Below, in pieces: positions 30,979 to 42,728 of a stretch of 60,587 nt of DNA (within the stretch, counting starts at the first letter, position 1; each line of letters opens with the position of its first letter). Position numbers and translations under genes: made by a program. Origin of the DNA: Capniomyces stellatus (lineage: Eukaryota; Kickxellomycota; Harpellomycetes; Harpellales; Legeriomycetaceae); NCBI GenBank assembly GCA_001661515.1, contig LUVW01000034.1:340940-401526 (forward strand), given 5' to 3'. The notes under the pieces were generated by a model that did no database searches, was not told the DNA's origin, and worked only from the letters and a program-made list of their open reading frames with translations.

Positions 30979-32331
30979 TTATTTTTTGACCCAAGGGTAA
31001 TCAAAGGCTCGATCTTTTCTTCTCCAAATTAGCTTCTTGTTGCCCTTGGTAGAGTGAGTGACCCACTCAGCAACACAATGTTTGGTTTTGAAGGCGTTGA
31101 TAAAGACAGGGTCCCAAAGCTCAGAAGCTATACCCAAGTCCTTGCAGCACCTCATTAGGGCGTTTGACTTGACACCCTCAGTTGCTGTTGGAAGTCCAGA
31201 ATCGTCAAAGTATATCTGTTCGCCTCTCGCCTGAGAGATAAAGCGGCCGTGGCAAAGCAAAGCGTATTCGCGGGACAAGGTTTTGTTGCTTGTGGTGTAC
31301 GGTCCTCTTGGAATCATTCCCCATCCTTGTATATAGCAAACAGAACAAATTATTGGAGTTTATATTGTGAATTTATGGGGGAATAAATTTCTAACAAAAT
31401 CGAGACTTAATAAATTTCTAGCAAAATCAACGACAATAAACTGCTGTTGAAATCCATCGTCAATATACGTCAATTTACCTCCAGGTCCAAAAGCTCTATT
31501 CAAAACTCGTCTGTACTTGATTTCTGGAAGGTAAAGCAGGCCATCTATTTTTACCACCAATCACTCTGTTTATCAACCACCTGTTCTACACTGGTTACAT
31601 TGCGTACATAAAAAAAACCAATTATGTGTACCTGGCTTGATTTCAATGTCGTTCTCAACAAGCGGGGCCAATAGAATATCGATGATTCTGGTGTCAAACG
31701 ATTTGCTAGAAACGCCATAGTACGACTCCTTCCAATCCGAATTCATATCGTTAGCAGGATTGTTTTGAAATATCGACGTGTCCATGCTGTCAAAGTTGTA
31801 AATATCGCCCTGGTCCGCCTCTACTCGAAATTTTTATATATTTTCCCTTCCCGGTTAGTCAGTAGCAAACGCAACAAATCCAGCATATAAACCGATATAA
31901 ATTTATATCTTTTATAATTGAAATTCCTCCAACCAGGCAAATTTGCCTTCAGAAACAACCAAATCCCCTCGCTTAATTACTTACTTTGCCCAACCTCAGC
32001 TGTTTCAGAAGTATAATCAACAGTCTTGTTTACTGTTTCTTTATTGTTCTTTTCAACGCCCACATTTGAACCAGTGCTCAAACTCGGCTTGGAATTCAAG
32101 GTGAATTTGGCCGCCTGTTTTATCTTTGTCGAGTACAGCGTTGCCTTTACACCGCGTCTCGCCACCGAACTCTATTCAACAAATTTGCAGTGGTTGGTCT
32201 GGATTTAAAACATAAACCAAATAAATCATCGTTTTGTCAAAGTCTGCTACTAATTACTACGTTTCTTTTTTTTTTTTCAAAAAAAATAATAATAACAAGA
32301 ATACATCATTTACCCTGATAACATTAAACAT
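30979..32331 (-). CDS. MGM101: Mitochondrial genome maintenance protein Mgm101
   Basis: Exons 32314-32331, 31985-32171, 31632-31820, 31479-31544 and 30979-31325 (minus) give 268 residues with all phases matching. Mgm101 is a Rad52-like ssDNA-binding and annealing protein of mitochondrial nucleoids, needed for mtDNA recombination and maintenance. The N-terminus [20 protein letters not shown] is a textbook mitochondrial presequence: basic, hydroxylated and without acids. Diagnostic core motifs are [20 protein letters not shown], the [20 protein letters not shown] block, [20 protein letters not shown], and [13 protein letters not shown]. The C-terminus ends [18 protein letters not shown], as in the family. 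The first exon codes for only six residues. Introns are GT-AG and short except the first. Confidence 0.95.
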
Positions 32332-32973
32332 ATCTCGTACTCTTTTTTTTATACTCTGTCTACCACTAAAGTATACACAAACAAATCGTTTAAGCGAAAA
32401 CTGCTCCAATTTCTTGTTAATTTCAAGTGAGTAACGGCCACTTTCTTGAAACGAATGTAGTCTTTTATCTACTTGTTTATCCGTTTGCTTTTTTTTTTGT
32501 AAAGTACCTTGAAATTTATAGACGTGTATTCGCTTGAGGTTTTCGGTATCAAATATCGGTCTACTCAATCTCTTTATCCCGTATATCAAAAACTCACTTA
32601 GAATAACCCTTATCTAGTAACCCGTACTTTTTAAAGAGGAATATAACTTTGTTTCGTATTCAAAACCTAAACTTGAACTTGAACTAAAATCTAAACTTAA
32701 ATCTAAAACAATAACAAATAAATATGAAATATCTAGTAAAAGTTTGGAAGAGTTAGTAAAAGCAGCTTTAACCAGATTAATGGACAAAAACTTGATTAAA
32801 GGGCAGGTGAAATTGGGTTTAAAATGAATGAAAAAAATTAATAATAGTAACTAAAAACAAATCGGAATAAATTGGCAAAAAAATAAATGTAATAATAATA
32901 ATAATAATAAAAAGCCAAGTATTAAAAATTAAATGCAAACACCAATGATTAAAACTCGATAGAAAGAAAAAAA
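32332..32973. other. Intergenic between MGM101 and MRS6
   Basis: The 5' flank of MGM101 and 3' flank of the Rab escort gene. It includes an (ATA/AAT)n stretch near 32890-32910. No gene is seen. Confidence 0.5.
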
Positions 32974-35900
32974 CTAGTCAAAATCTTGATTGTTTTTAGC
33001 TTGCAGATCCTTCAGTTCTTGACAAAGAGTCATGAATTCATGGTCAGGGCAAATCTGTTCGTGAACACGTTTGGCTGAAATGTTTATCTGGTCAAAGTCA
33101 ATATGTGACGTGATGCCTTCAGTAATAAATATCCGGTCATTGTTGGTCAGCTCAACAGTGTCAAATGAACTTGTGTTGTAGTAAACAACCAAAAGGATCT
33201 CGGGCTGAGGACCATTAAATGAGTTTTCTATATTCGTTTGTTGTTGGTGAAAATAAAAAAGTAGTGTTAGTCCAACCAGACTAAATCGATTTTTAACCAA
33301 ATGAACAAGATTTGAGAGCACGAAAAACAAGTAAACACGAAAATACCTTTGACAGATTCAGATTTAGTTTCAGCCTCAGGTTCAGACTCGGAAGCAGAGT
33401 CAGAGTCAGAGTAACTTGTGCTTTTATTTGAGGCCTTGGACGCCTTAAACTTGGAACACATCACAGAGTTGATGGCATCTTTTAACAAGGCCTGGTAGTC
33501 TATTGCTGGGTCGTCTGATAAAGTCCAAGCATACAACAGAGCTATAAACAACCAATTATACGGTGACGTCATTAAAAATATTTTAAAACTCAAACAAAAA
33601 TGAAACAATCGAGTGTTTTTTTTCTAAATGCAGGTATGCAGACCAGCATAAACATTGATTGGGAATGTCGATTGAAAATCAAGTATTAGGAGCCCGGGTT
33701 ACATTTTCCAGATGGACAGTTCTTGGTGGTGGAGGGCGTTTGAAGCAGGAAAATCGGCTTATTTAAAACCTCTCCATTTATCTGAGGAATCGAAACTAAC
33801 GAAATGTCGTTTTCACGCAACAGTTTCCCTTTAGAAACAACTACCGCTCGGGCCATTTCTTGCCTGTAGCCAAACAAACAAGCAAAAATAAATTTAAATA
33901 AAATAAGTAAATTAAATAAAAGCGGTGGGATTGGAAAAGCAAAGGCGAGGCAAAAACTCTTCAAATATCATTGTCAAATCTGTAATTTCCTGATTTTAAA
34001 ACAGTAGTTGAATTACTTGCTTTTTTTTGGGTTCGGATTGCACAAGTTTGTTGGTGTATAAGGGCGAAGCTACCAGGCTTCCAACTCTAATTTTAGTAGA
34101 ATCATCAAATGCAATCAAGATATCTTCACCAACCTCTATCTTCTCTATTCTGTTCCCCATCATAAAAGTTGCCCCAGACACCGCAGCTGACCTATTAAAC
34201 CCCATCCAATTTTATTTTTTTTAACAATTCACTATATTTCAAGCCTATAAACCGCATTCCCGAAATTACAGAATATTCGGTGAAATTACAGAATACTCAG
34301 TGAAATTCACGATTGGAAAGGGAAACGCTTTATAATACTTTGGTTCTATTTTTACCTACAAAAAGCCTGTGAAAGCTCAGAGCCACCGCCATACAGTGGG
34401 TATAGATACGCCATTTTGCCATATCTACCAATAGATTGGACGTAATTAACAAAAGAAGTGCACCCATCGACAGAACTAACTACTTGACCAACCAATCAGT
34501 CAAAAAAAACGTGTGAATGCCAACCTCCCTCTCGTTTAAAACCGTGTCAAAAGTATCATGTCAAAAGTATCATGTCAAAGGTATCATGTCAAAAGTCATT
34601 AAGCAAACAGCTAATCAAAACTAGATGGATTGTAATATAATCTGGCCAATCCTGATTGTCAAATTACCTGATTTGGGATCCAATGCACCACAGATAGAAT
34701 AGCAAACCGCCGATAGAGTCCGACCTTTAAGTTTAAACTTGCTGCTTAGTAAGTCGTATATGCTGCTGTATTCCAAAACTATAAATACAGTGACATATTG
34801 ATATTTTTTTACTTAATAAGGCTGCGCAACCCAAATCGAATGCAAGTAGTTTTGAACACAGTACAAACCTTCTTCATGCAAGCCATCTGCCTTAAACTTT
34901 TCAATAAACTTGACAAACTTTGACAACGCCAATCTCTCCGATAACGACAGAAATGGGTCAGAAAATATCACCTGTTTCGAGTCTGGAACCTAACATTTTC
35001 AAGTATATAAATAATATGTAGATTTTACTTTAACAACTGAAAAAATAGAAAGAAGGTGAGAAGCTTCAAGTCGTGGCTTAAACTAGAAAACTGGTTTTGT
35101 TGTACAAGTCGTAGCTTAAACTAAATATTACTCTTGATAACACTCCATCCCATAAAATCAGATTCTCGTCAACTCCTTTAAACTCCAAATACTGGCCAAT
35201 ATTTGACGCAATCAAAGTGTCGATAAGCTCCCCTTTGCATCGTGTTAGTCTAGGCCACAGCTCAATGTAGTATCGATGATTTTCTTCTAGCAGAGCTGAA
35301 AGCACATCCAATCGCTCTTGTTTAAACATATCTATATCCTGTTGTAGCTGTTCTGGCGCTTTTGTTTTCAGAATTATTTTGTCCAGCAATTTCCTCGATC
35401 TGGCCAGCGTCTGCTCGCTTATCTTATCCTTGGGGCTTGTCTCTTGGTGGTCGTCTTTTATCTCTGGTGCTCCTACACCCACCACACCCCTGCTTGTATT
35501 TAGCAACAACCCTTTGTTTATAGCCTCAAGCGTGCCAATCCCAATTTCGACTTTTGAGTAAATCCCATTTCCTATTCCAAATATTTACTTTTTATTTGCT
35601 TACTCTGAAAGCAATAAAACATTACGCACTTTTACAACATATCGCCTTATACCAAACAGTGATATTTCTTTCCCTTACTGTTGTCAATAACCTCGGAAAT
35701 AAAATCACTGACGCTTAACGAAGACAAATCCTCCCCATAATGGTTTTTTTCGCTGTACTGAAACACTTTTTTGCCTGCTCGTGACAACGAACTATTTTTG
35801 CAGCAATTTATCTCCATTTATTTATGAGTCCAAATTATTTGTTCCCAGTCTCTTAGTTCCACATATCGATAAACCCACTGCCTTTCATATTTAATTCAGC

Positions 35901-36025
35901 GTCAGTCAATGGAATTAGTATTATTTCATTTTTTTTTTAAAAAAAATACAGTAAAGTGCATACCTAGAAATCAAAGCCTCGGTGGGTCCAGCTCCAAAAA
36001 TTCCTACATCGAACACTTCTTCCAT
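32974..36025 (-). CDS. MRS6: Rab escort protein (Rab GGTase component A)
   Basis: Ten minus-strand exons (35964-36025, 35679-35791, 35132-35571, 34869-34989, 34668-34778, 34356-34479, 34021-34191, 33703-33863, 33347-33541, 32974-33227) total 1752 nt and encode 583 residues in frame. REP presents Rab GTPases to geranylgeranyltransferase II and delivers the prenylated Rab to membranes. The N-terminus (EVFDVGIFGAGPTEALISSS, LSRAGKKVFQYSEKNHYGED) is the GDI/REP FAD-like fold. Further family blocks are GELIDTLIASNIGQYLEFKG, KMAYLYPLYGGGSELSQAFC and RSAAVSGATFMMGNRIEKIE. An acidic Ser/Asp/Glu tract (~475-495) precedes the last domain. The length is close to yeast Mrs6 (603). One intron (33864-34020) uses a GC donor, GCAAGT, needed to keep frame. 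Confidence 0.93.
33864..34020 (-). other. GC-AG intron of the Rab escort gene
   Basis: The donor reads AAAAAAAA/GCAAGTAA and the acceptor GGCTACAG/GCAAG. Using the nearby GTAATT would leave the next exon out of frame, while the GC donor gives the continuous EPKKKQEMARAVV. GCAAGT is the usual consensus for GC donors. Confidence 0.75.
34546..34596. repeat. 14-bp tandem repeat in an intron
   Basis: Three to four copies of TCAAAAGTATCATG, the last with a G for A change. It lies in the fifth intron of the Rab escort gene. Confidence 0.85.
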
Positions 36026-37877
36026 CTCGTACTTTGGCTATACTTATTTTAAAACGTCCCTTTATGTTGTTGTTCTAGGTAGCATTTGATTGAAGTGAGA
36101 AAGTTTTAAATGGTAAACAACGTATTTCGACCGTTTCTAGTTGGGGGTTTTTTTTTCCAACTCAACTCCAAAACCTTTGACTAAAGCTGGACTTTTTTTC
36201 AATGACCTTTAATTTGAATTGAAAAGTCGACTAAACCCACTATATCATTGGCCCATCCGAAAATCGGCCCTTATCGACTTGATTGGTGGATGTTCATTCT
36301 AGCCTTTTCTGACTTTTTCTTCCTCCCTTCCCCACTTTTTTTTCTTTACCACCGTACCGCTGTTTTTTCTTTAACTTATTTCTGCCAACTACGATAATAA
36401 CCATTACCATTACTCCATTCATTCGAGTTGTATAAAGCGGATGGACTCATGTTTAACAAAATTAATATCATTGCTTGATGTTATCTACTTGGATCAATCT
36501 TCTGTACTATCACGCATTGTCTAAAACCACCGAGCAACTATAAAAAGCCCAAGAGTTCCTAGTTTGCGGTGAGACAGCTGCCTCCTCATATCTCGCTACT
36601 TGGCAATAAACATGAAAAAGAAGCTAAATGGCAATGGACATGGGAATGTAAGCAAAATTGAACTTACAATGTTGGTTGAGCTTTTAGGTGTAAAGTATGG
36701 AATAAATTCCATAAAGATTTTACATAAAACCGACTTCTATGTTAACAACAGTCTGCAAATATTTAGGACTTACTTTTTTCCTAACTTTACAACCTTTGTG
36801 AAATCGATGTTCCCGATCGCCAAAAAATTGCTAATGAATCATTTACTTGAATTCCAACTGATCCACAGAATTTCATCAAAAATACATTAAAAATATATCA
36901 TCAAGGTTGTCTGAAATACCCAAAAAAGAATTAAAGAAAGATCAGATTCAACGTCAAGTAAGTACATTGCTCAAGTTCCTTGACAGCATTACGTTCCAAG
37001 TATGATAATTTATTTTATTAGTCTTGTATTTTATTGCTGCTTTATTCCGATGAAAACTTGGCTAGTTTAGACTGATAATCCACCAAAGACAGCGAGAACA
37101 AAAAGCTATATAAACTGCAAGCCTGAACCATAATATGATCAATCATAACCTCCGGACTATTCCCTGTTAGCTTAAATTACAACCTTAGATGTACTACCAT
37201 TGACGCTAGCTACCGTAATCAAGCAATAAATCTATAATTGGCTGCAAATCAAGCAGTTTTTAGTATATGCCTAGTCGAGCACTTTGTTGACTATATACTC
37301 CATTTTCCATTTCAGCATCCATTAACCTAGCTCGATAAAACTTAATTTTTTTTATCTTAGTTTTTTATTTTCAATTTTTCAGTGCATTTTCAAAAGTAAT
37401 GTGGTTATATAATCGGAATTCACAGAGTTTAGTTGTGACATATTTAAACGTTAACGTTAATAGAATAGTACATCAGATAGCCAATAGGACATCACTAGTT
37501 GGTACCTATCGAAGAAGGCAATTTGGTAAACTATTGCTCAATGTGAAAAAAAAACATGTAAAGTGGGGATGGTGTAATAGCAAAAAAACGTAGAATTCTG
37601 AAGTTTACCAATAGTCAATTTCCCTGAATCATGGTTAATAATAACAGATGAAAAGTTGTTTGAAAAGTTACAAAAGCCCAAAACTTTTCAAAATCTCAAC
37701 TGCGTTCTCATGAAAAACGCACAACAACTGTCCTTAAAGTGACTGAAGCAGTTAGAGTACGTCAACACAGACATTTCGCGTACATATATATAGCCACTTT
37801 TATCCAGGTCAAAGGTATTCAAAACCTTGAAATTATTCCTAAAATCAACGCAAACTACAAACTACAAACAAATTAAC
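36026..37877. other. Intergenic, no gene supported
   Basis: 1.85 kb between divergent genes. One ORF (36600-36890, 96 codons) and a shorter one at 37399-37593 lack family features and normal codon bias, and I do not call them. A TATA-like run lies at 37782-37792. Confidence 0.5.
37782..37792 (+). promoter_or_regulatory. TATA-like element of protease homologue
   Basis: ACATATATATA sits ~86 bp upstream of the start codon at 37878, at a plausible core-promoter distance. Weak evidence in AT-rich DNA. Confidence 0.3.
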
Positions 37878-38918
37878 ATGGTAATATTGGTGCTGTTGCT
37901 GCTAACATGGTCGTCGGTGGTTGCTGGAGGAAAAGTGGGCTTAGAGCATGTTGGCAATGCACGTATTGTAAATGGAGTGAAGGCAAGTATATCATCATTT
38001 TCGGCGATTGGAGCAATGCTGATGGAGGACTTGGCGGATAATCGTCCGTTTTGTGGAGGTACGTTGATATCAGATAATGTGTTCCTAACAGCAGCCCACT
38101 GTGTAAGGGCTAGTGACGATACAGCGTTATCATATGAGTCAATTCTGATATCGTTTGGAAAGGAGGACCTGGATAGTGAAAAAGATATAATATACAGGGT
38201 TAGTGAGGTAATAGTTCATGAAGAGTACAGGAAAATGCTGGGAGGCAGTTCAAACAATATTGCGTTAATTGTTTTGGCAGAACCAGTTGATTTGCCGAAT
38301 GTGAAGCCAGCAAAGATATACAGCGGAATTATCACAGAGAGTTTGAAGGTGACAGCAGCTGGCTGGGGTCAAACTGATAACGACATTTCAGAAAGTTCTG
38401 GGAAGCTAAACCGAGCGGTGTTGAGAATATCCACAAACGAATTGTGTAACAAGCTTGCACCATTTTGGAATGGGGACAGCAGTAGTCTAATCTGCACTGT
38501 TTCAGAAAACAGCAAATCGGAGTGTGTAGGTGATTTGGGAGGGCCATTGTACAAGTCAAGGGATAGAAATGTTCTTGTTGGAATTATGAGCCATGGAAAG
38601 GTGCTAAACGACGAGACTTTAGGGGAAAGAGTATGTGGAGTTAAAGATAGTGCTGGGTTCCATACCCATGTTTACCACTACATTGACTGGATAGCAAAAA
38701 ATGCCAATCTCACCATAGATGAAATTACAACTTTAAACAATGCAAAGCCAGAGTTGCCCGAGCTACTTCCTAACGCCAACACAACACTAAGTGCAACGAG
38801 CCCAACAAGCACACCAGATTCCAACACACCTTCAGAAAGTGGCGACAGTGCTTCGATATTTTCTGAAAAGGCATCAATCGCGTTATCAACGACCTTGTTT
38901 GCGTTTCTCTTACTATAG
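37878..38918 (+). CDS. Secreted trypsin-like pseudoprotease (Asp and Ser lost)
   Basis: A single exon of 346 residues. I start at ATG 37878 because it gives a clean signal peptide (MVILVLLLLTWSSVVAGG); further upstream there is only a TTG. ARIVNG at ~28-33 is a normal trypsinogen-type activation site and CGGTLISDNVFLTAAHC keeps His74. However, the NDIAL motif reads NNIAL (Asn127, codon AAT), and GDSGGP reads GDLGGP (Leu220, codon TTG). Each is one base from the active residue. The S1-pocket position is Ser214 instead of Asp. The protein should fold as a trypsin but cannot hydrolyse peptides. A Ser/Thr/Pro linker and a hydrophobic tail (ASIALSTTLFAFLLL) suggest GPI anchoring. The open frame and intact leader imply it is expressed, not simply decaying. 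Confidence 0.88.
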   Translation: MVILVLLLLTWSSVVAGGKVGLEHVGNARIVNGVKASISSFSAIGAMLMEDLADNRPFCGGTLISDNVFLTAAHCVRASDDTALSYESILISFGKEDLDSEKDIIYRVSEVIVHEEYRKMLGGSSNNIALIVLAEPVDLPNVKPAKIYSGIITESLKVTAAGWGQTDNDISESSGKLNRAVLRISTNELCNKLAPFWNGDSSSLICTVSENSKSECVGDLGGPLYKSRDRNVLVGIMSHGKVLNDETLGERVCGVKDSAGFHTHVYHYIDWIAKNANLTIDEITTLNNAKPELPELLPNANTTLSATSPTSTPDSNTPSESGDSASIFSEKASIALSTTLFAFLLL

Positions 38919-39172
38919 CAAATCTAGCTGTTTAAGAAGTTAAATTTGTTTATTGGCAGTTAAATTGACTTTGTAATAATGATAATAATGATATAAAATA
39001 TAATCAGATGCTATAAAACATTGGGTTTAAACAGTAAATACAGCGTTCAAATGAGGATAAAATCAGGTTCAAAATTCGACAAGAGTCGGTGGATGAGTCA
39101 GGGGGCAGAATACTTGACGGTTTCCCAATGTTCATCTTGGATTTGGATGAACAGCAAACACAAGTGTTTACA

Positions 39173-42100
39173 TTAACCGAAACAAGTAAGCTTAGGCTCT
39201 TGCAGCATAGTTCTATTAGACAGCAAAGCAATATGTTGTGCTTTAGCTTATTATCGCTAGTGATGGTATTGGTAAAAGGTCACAAAAATAAACATAATAA
39301 ATAGAACAAAACAAAACAGAATAAAGTAAAATAAAAACAAACTTACCAAACGGATGGCCATTTTTGCACTGGATTTGAAGGTCGTTGTATAGCAGCTCGA
39401 CATCTAAATAAAGCATGTAAACAGTTCAGGTTCCAATACAGCCATTTAACGACATTAGCCACAAAAGCAATAGCCCAATAATATATATATTGTTAAAAAG
39501 AAGAGAAAAGAAAAGAAAAGAAAAAAAAAAAAAGAAATAGTGTGTTGATAAAGAGTCAATATAGCGACAACTTGCCTTGTGAACAAATTGGACAGAGAAT
39601 AGGCGATGAGTTTGACTGTGCATCAGGATAAATAGTATCAATAGACGATAATACAGATAAAACCCCACTCAAAATAGATCTAACAGGCTTAGAGTCAGTG
39701 TCATACATATTGGTGGTAAAGTCAGATTTCCAACACAAACATATGTTGTGTAATCGGGACAAATATTCTTTATCTTCTATTAAATACAGTTTAAATCAAT
39801 GAAAAGTGGAAAATTAAAATCAGAGTTCAATAAAAAGTCAAAATGCTGTCAGTCAGAGACTAAGCAAATGCCTGGTAGTTTAAAGTAAAAAAAAGAATAG
39901 AATAAAATATAATAGAATATAATGTAATTGGAAAATAAAAAGCGTTACCATCAGACAACTGGTCAGTGCAAGATAAAAGTAGCTTAGACAGATCTGTTAA
40001 GTAGTAGCCCAAAGCCTCCATCCGTGCAAACTTCAGCTGGTTAAAGTAATCAAACGACTCGGAGCTCTAGACAATTGCACAGTTTATGAATGAGTCAAAG
40101 AAACATTAGTTATTTTTTTCATCTCAGGAGTAGATTGAGAAATAAATGATCTGGTAATAACGACATAAAAGAGGGAAATATAATCGACTTGCCTTTAGAA
40201 AAGAGTAGACGTTGATAAGAACATTTAAATAGAAGCGATAATTGACATGGCCAAAATGATTATCGCTTGATTTGCACAGCGAGTCAATTAAATCGTGGGC
40301 CTTTTCCTTTGAATTGGTGGTGAATAGGATGTCCCAGAGACTCTGCGACAAGGTATCTGTATTGGTGCTTGTGCTTGTGCTGCTCGCAAGGGCAATATTG
40401 GAAACAATGTTGTTTATGTAGTCAAGAGCCGGTCGGTCGTTATTCTGGTTTAAATTCAGGGAAGTAAAAGAAAAATCAGAGTTGTCTAAAGCCTGGGATA
40501 TCAGGTCTTGTTTTAATGAAACCCTATTGATTGTACATTGGCAAGGGATTAAATCACGAGATCAAGCAGCAAAAAATGTAGCAAAAAATGTAAAATTAAT
40601 AGAATTAATAAAGCAAGTTGCAAAAGTCAATGAATTACTCTAGATAGTAAACCAGGTATCGGTTGTTGGGTGAAGGTACAATGCCTCTCATTGAAACCTG
40701 GCTTTTGAGAGTTAGAGAGATCCGGGAGTCTGAAGAGAGCTGAGTTCTAATTTGCTTAAATATGGAGGAGACAATGGGCTTTTCTAAGCTTTTACACCTC
40801 GCCCATTGTAAAGAAGGCAGACAGTCCGTTTCAGCATGGATACTGTTGGAGGAGTCAATGCACATTTTGTTCTTGGCTGACTTTTCTGATTTGCTGAAAA
40901 CAAAGATTTGGTAATCAACAGTCGCGATAATAATACTGGAACAAACACTAAAATCTTGATTAGTACCTGGGACAATATTTATGCCTAAAAAGAGAATAAC
41001 AAACCGAATTGATTCGATTAGATTAGATTAATTGTTTGTTTGTTTGTTTGTTAGCTATACAACTTTTTAATTAAATAGAAAAAGAACAATATGGTTTACT
41101 TGCCAATTATAGACTTGGATACTGGAATAGAAAGTTCATGAAGAGCCCAATTGTCAGTTCCAAAAGTGCTACCCATGTTTTCTATTATGTTTACAATTCC
41201 CAAACTAGCTGTAACCAACAGTCCCTATTTAAACCCAGTCAGCACTTCTTGTTAACTCAAAGCAATTCAGCAATAGATAAAGAAAAAGGGGTAATTGAAT
41301 TACAGTTGTGGAAGGGGAGGATATTAATGGAAATAATCAAGACTTGGGGGTTACATTTTGATATTTGATTTGGTTGATCGCTCGTCCTGATCCAACAATA
41401 AGTGTTTTGTGCAGATTGAGCTCAACTGAAAAGTCGTTGATACCAACATACTCAACCACAAGCCCAACTAGACTTAAAGTTCCATCATAATCCACAGCCG
41501 CAAACATATTTCTTGTATCCGAGTCAGCGTCCGTTGTGGCTGCAATGTCGTTGCTTGTGCCAATGTTAACCAGGCTGCTGATTTTCGATTCTGAAAGCAA
41601 AATTCTCTTTTTTAATTTCCACTCCTTTGTCTGCTTATTGTATCTATTTTTTCATTACCAGTCTAGTCTCCTCAATGCTCTGCTAAACCTTATTTTTTTT
41701 CATCTGTTACAAAAAAAATCCCATTTTATACATCCATCTTACATATACGCTCCAACCAATCCTTCCTCAAACCCAACAATGACCACCGTGTACTGTTTTC
41801 CCAAATGCTCCAAATTCAGCGGCAAAACACCTATTTAGCACAAACAAACAGTTAAAATCTCTCTCTCCCCTCCCCTGAATCAAGCATTCTGTAGTTGTAA
41901 AAGTGTAAATCCAATTTTCAAATATGCTTGTGCAAGTCTGTATCGCTAGTATTGGCTGCTTCTATTACTCTTTATATACAGGTCTTGGTTTCGTATTGTG
42001 CTATACTGCATATCAGTCAATTTAGGTTAATTCACAAGCATACTAAAACATTACTTTCAATTCTTTCTTTTAAATTCACTTTTAATATTCGTTTGCCTGT

Positions 42101-42728
42101 TTTTACTTTTTTATAATTCTAAACTTTATTATTTTATTATTTTTTTTTTACCAAAGTCCAGCTATTTTTTTCCGGGTTCAGCTCAGGCACATACATCTCT
42201 ACCTCACCGTTACTCAGCACAACAAACACAATTCCACTGCCCAACCAACTACAGCACAAAGTCCAGTCAACCAAATTCACTAAATATTCATCATTTTTAG
42301 TCCATAATTACATTTTTACCAACCAACTCACCCAAACTCCTCGTCCTTGGCCTCGAACCAAACCGTGCAAAGTATCTCTATCAACCCAATACCCAAATAT
42401 CAATACCCAAATATCAATACCCAGATATCAATACCCAAATATCAATAAAAAAACCTTTCAACGTAAAATTTGTCCTTAAGCCCAATAAGCGTTTGTGAAA
42501 AAAGAAGGTTTTGGGTTTCAAAGGCCTAACTCTATTTAATATATATCTACTATTCTACTTGCCTACGTTTGCTATCGACAGTATTTTGAGTTTTTCATAC
42601 TTGAATTTCGAATTAGAAACTGCCTCTTTTGGCGTCTATACCATTCAACCAAAAGTTCTGTCAATTTCAAGCCCAATTTCAATTCCAATTTCAACTTTGT
42701 TTTTCCCCAAGTTGGACTGCTTTGCCAT
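39173..42728 (-). CDS. TFIIIC 90-kDa-like subunit (Sfc9/GTF3C4 type), model partial
   Basis: A many-exon minus-strand gene; the limits are approximate. TFIIIC binds the B box and recruits Pol III. The start at ATG 42728 (MAKQSNLGKNK) splices to 42583-42642 and onwards. Pieces of a WD-like N-terminal propeller are visible: GWLGSGIVFVVLSNGEVEMY (~42215-42274), LVNIGTSNDIAATTDADSDT and MFAAVDYDGTLSLVGLVVEY (~41430-41575). A helical middle follows (40120-40520). Near the end are SSPILCPICSQ and DLQIQCKNGHPF, joined across an intron with a GC donor (39575); this CxxC...C.xGH arrangement is that of the C-terminal zinc domain of TFIIIC90. Several junctions are not resolved, and the last exon could end at 39173 or run on in another frame. 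The family call rests on overall layout, not one decisive motif. Confidence 0.45.
42387..42447. repeat. 14-bp tandem repeat in an intron
   Basis: About four copies of ATATCAATACCCAA in the intron between the third and fourth proposed exons of the TFIIIC-like gene. Confidence 0.85.

Noticed and set aside
36600..36890. 96-codon ORF with Met start
   Set aside because: No family features, no leader and AT-driven composition; nothing nearby extends it by splicing.
37827..37877. Upstream extension of the pseudoprotease gene
   Set aside because: The extension starts at a TTG; the ATG at 37878 gives a normal signal peptide.
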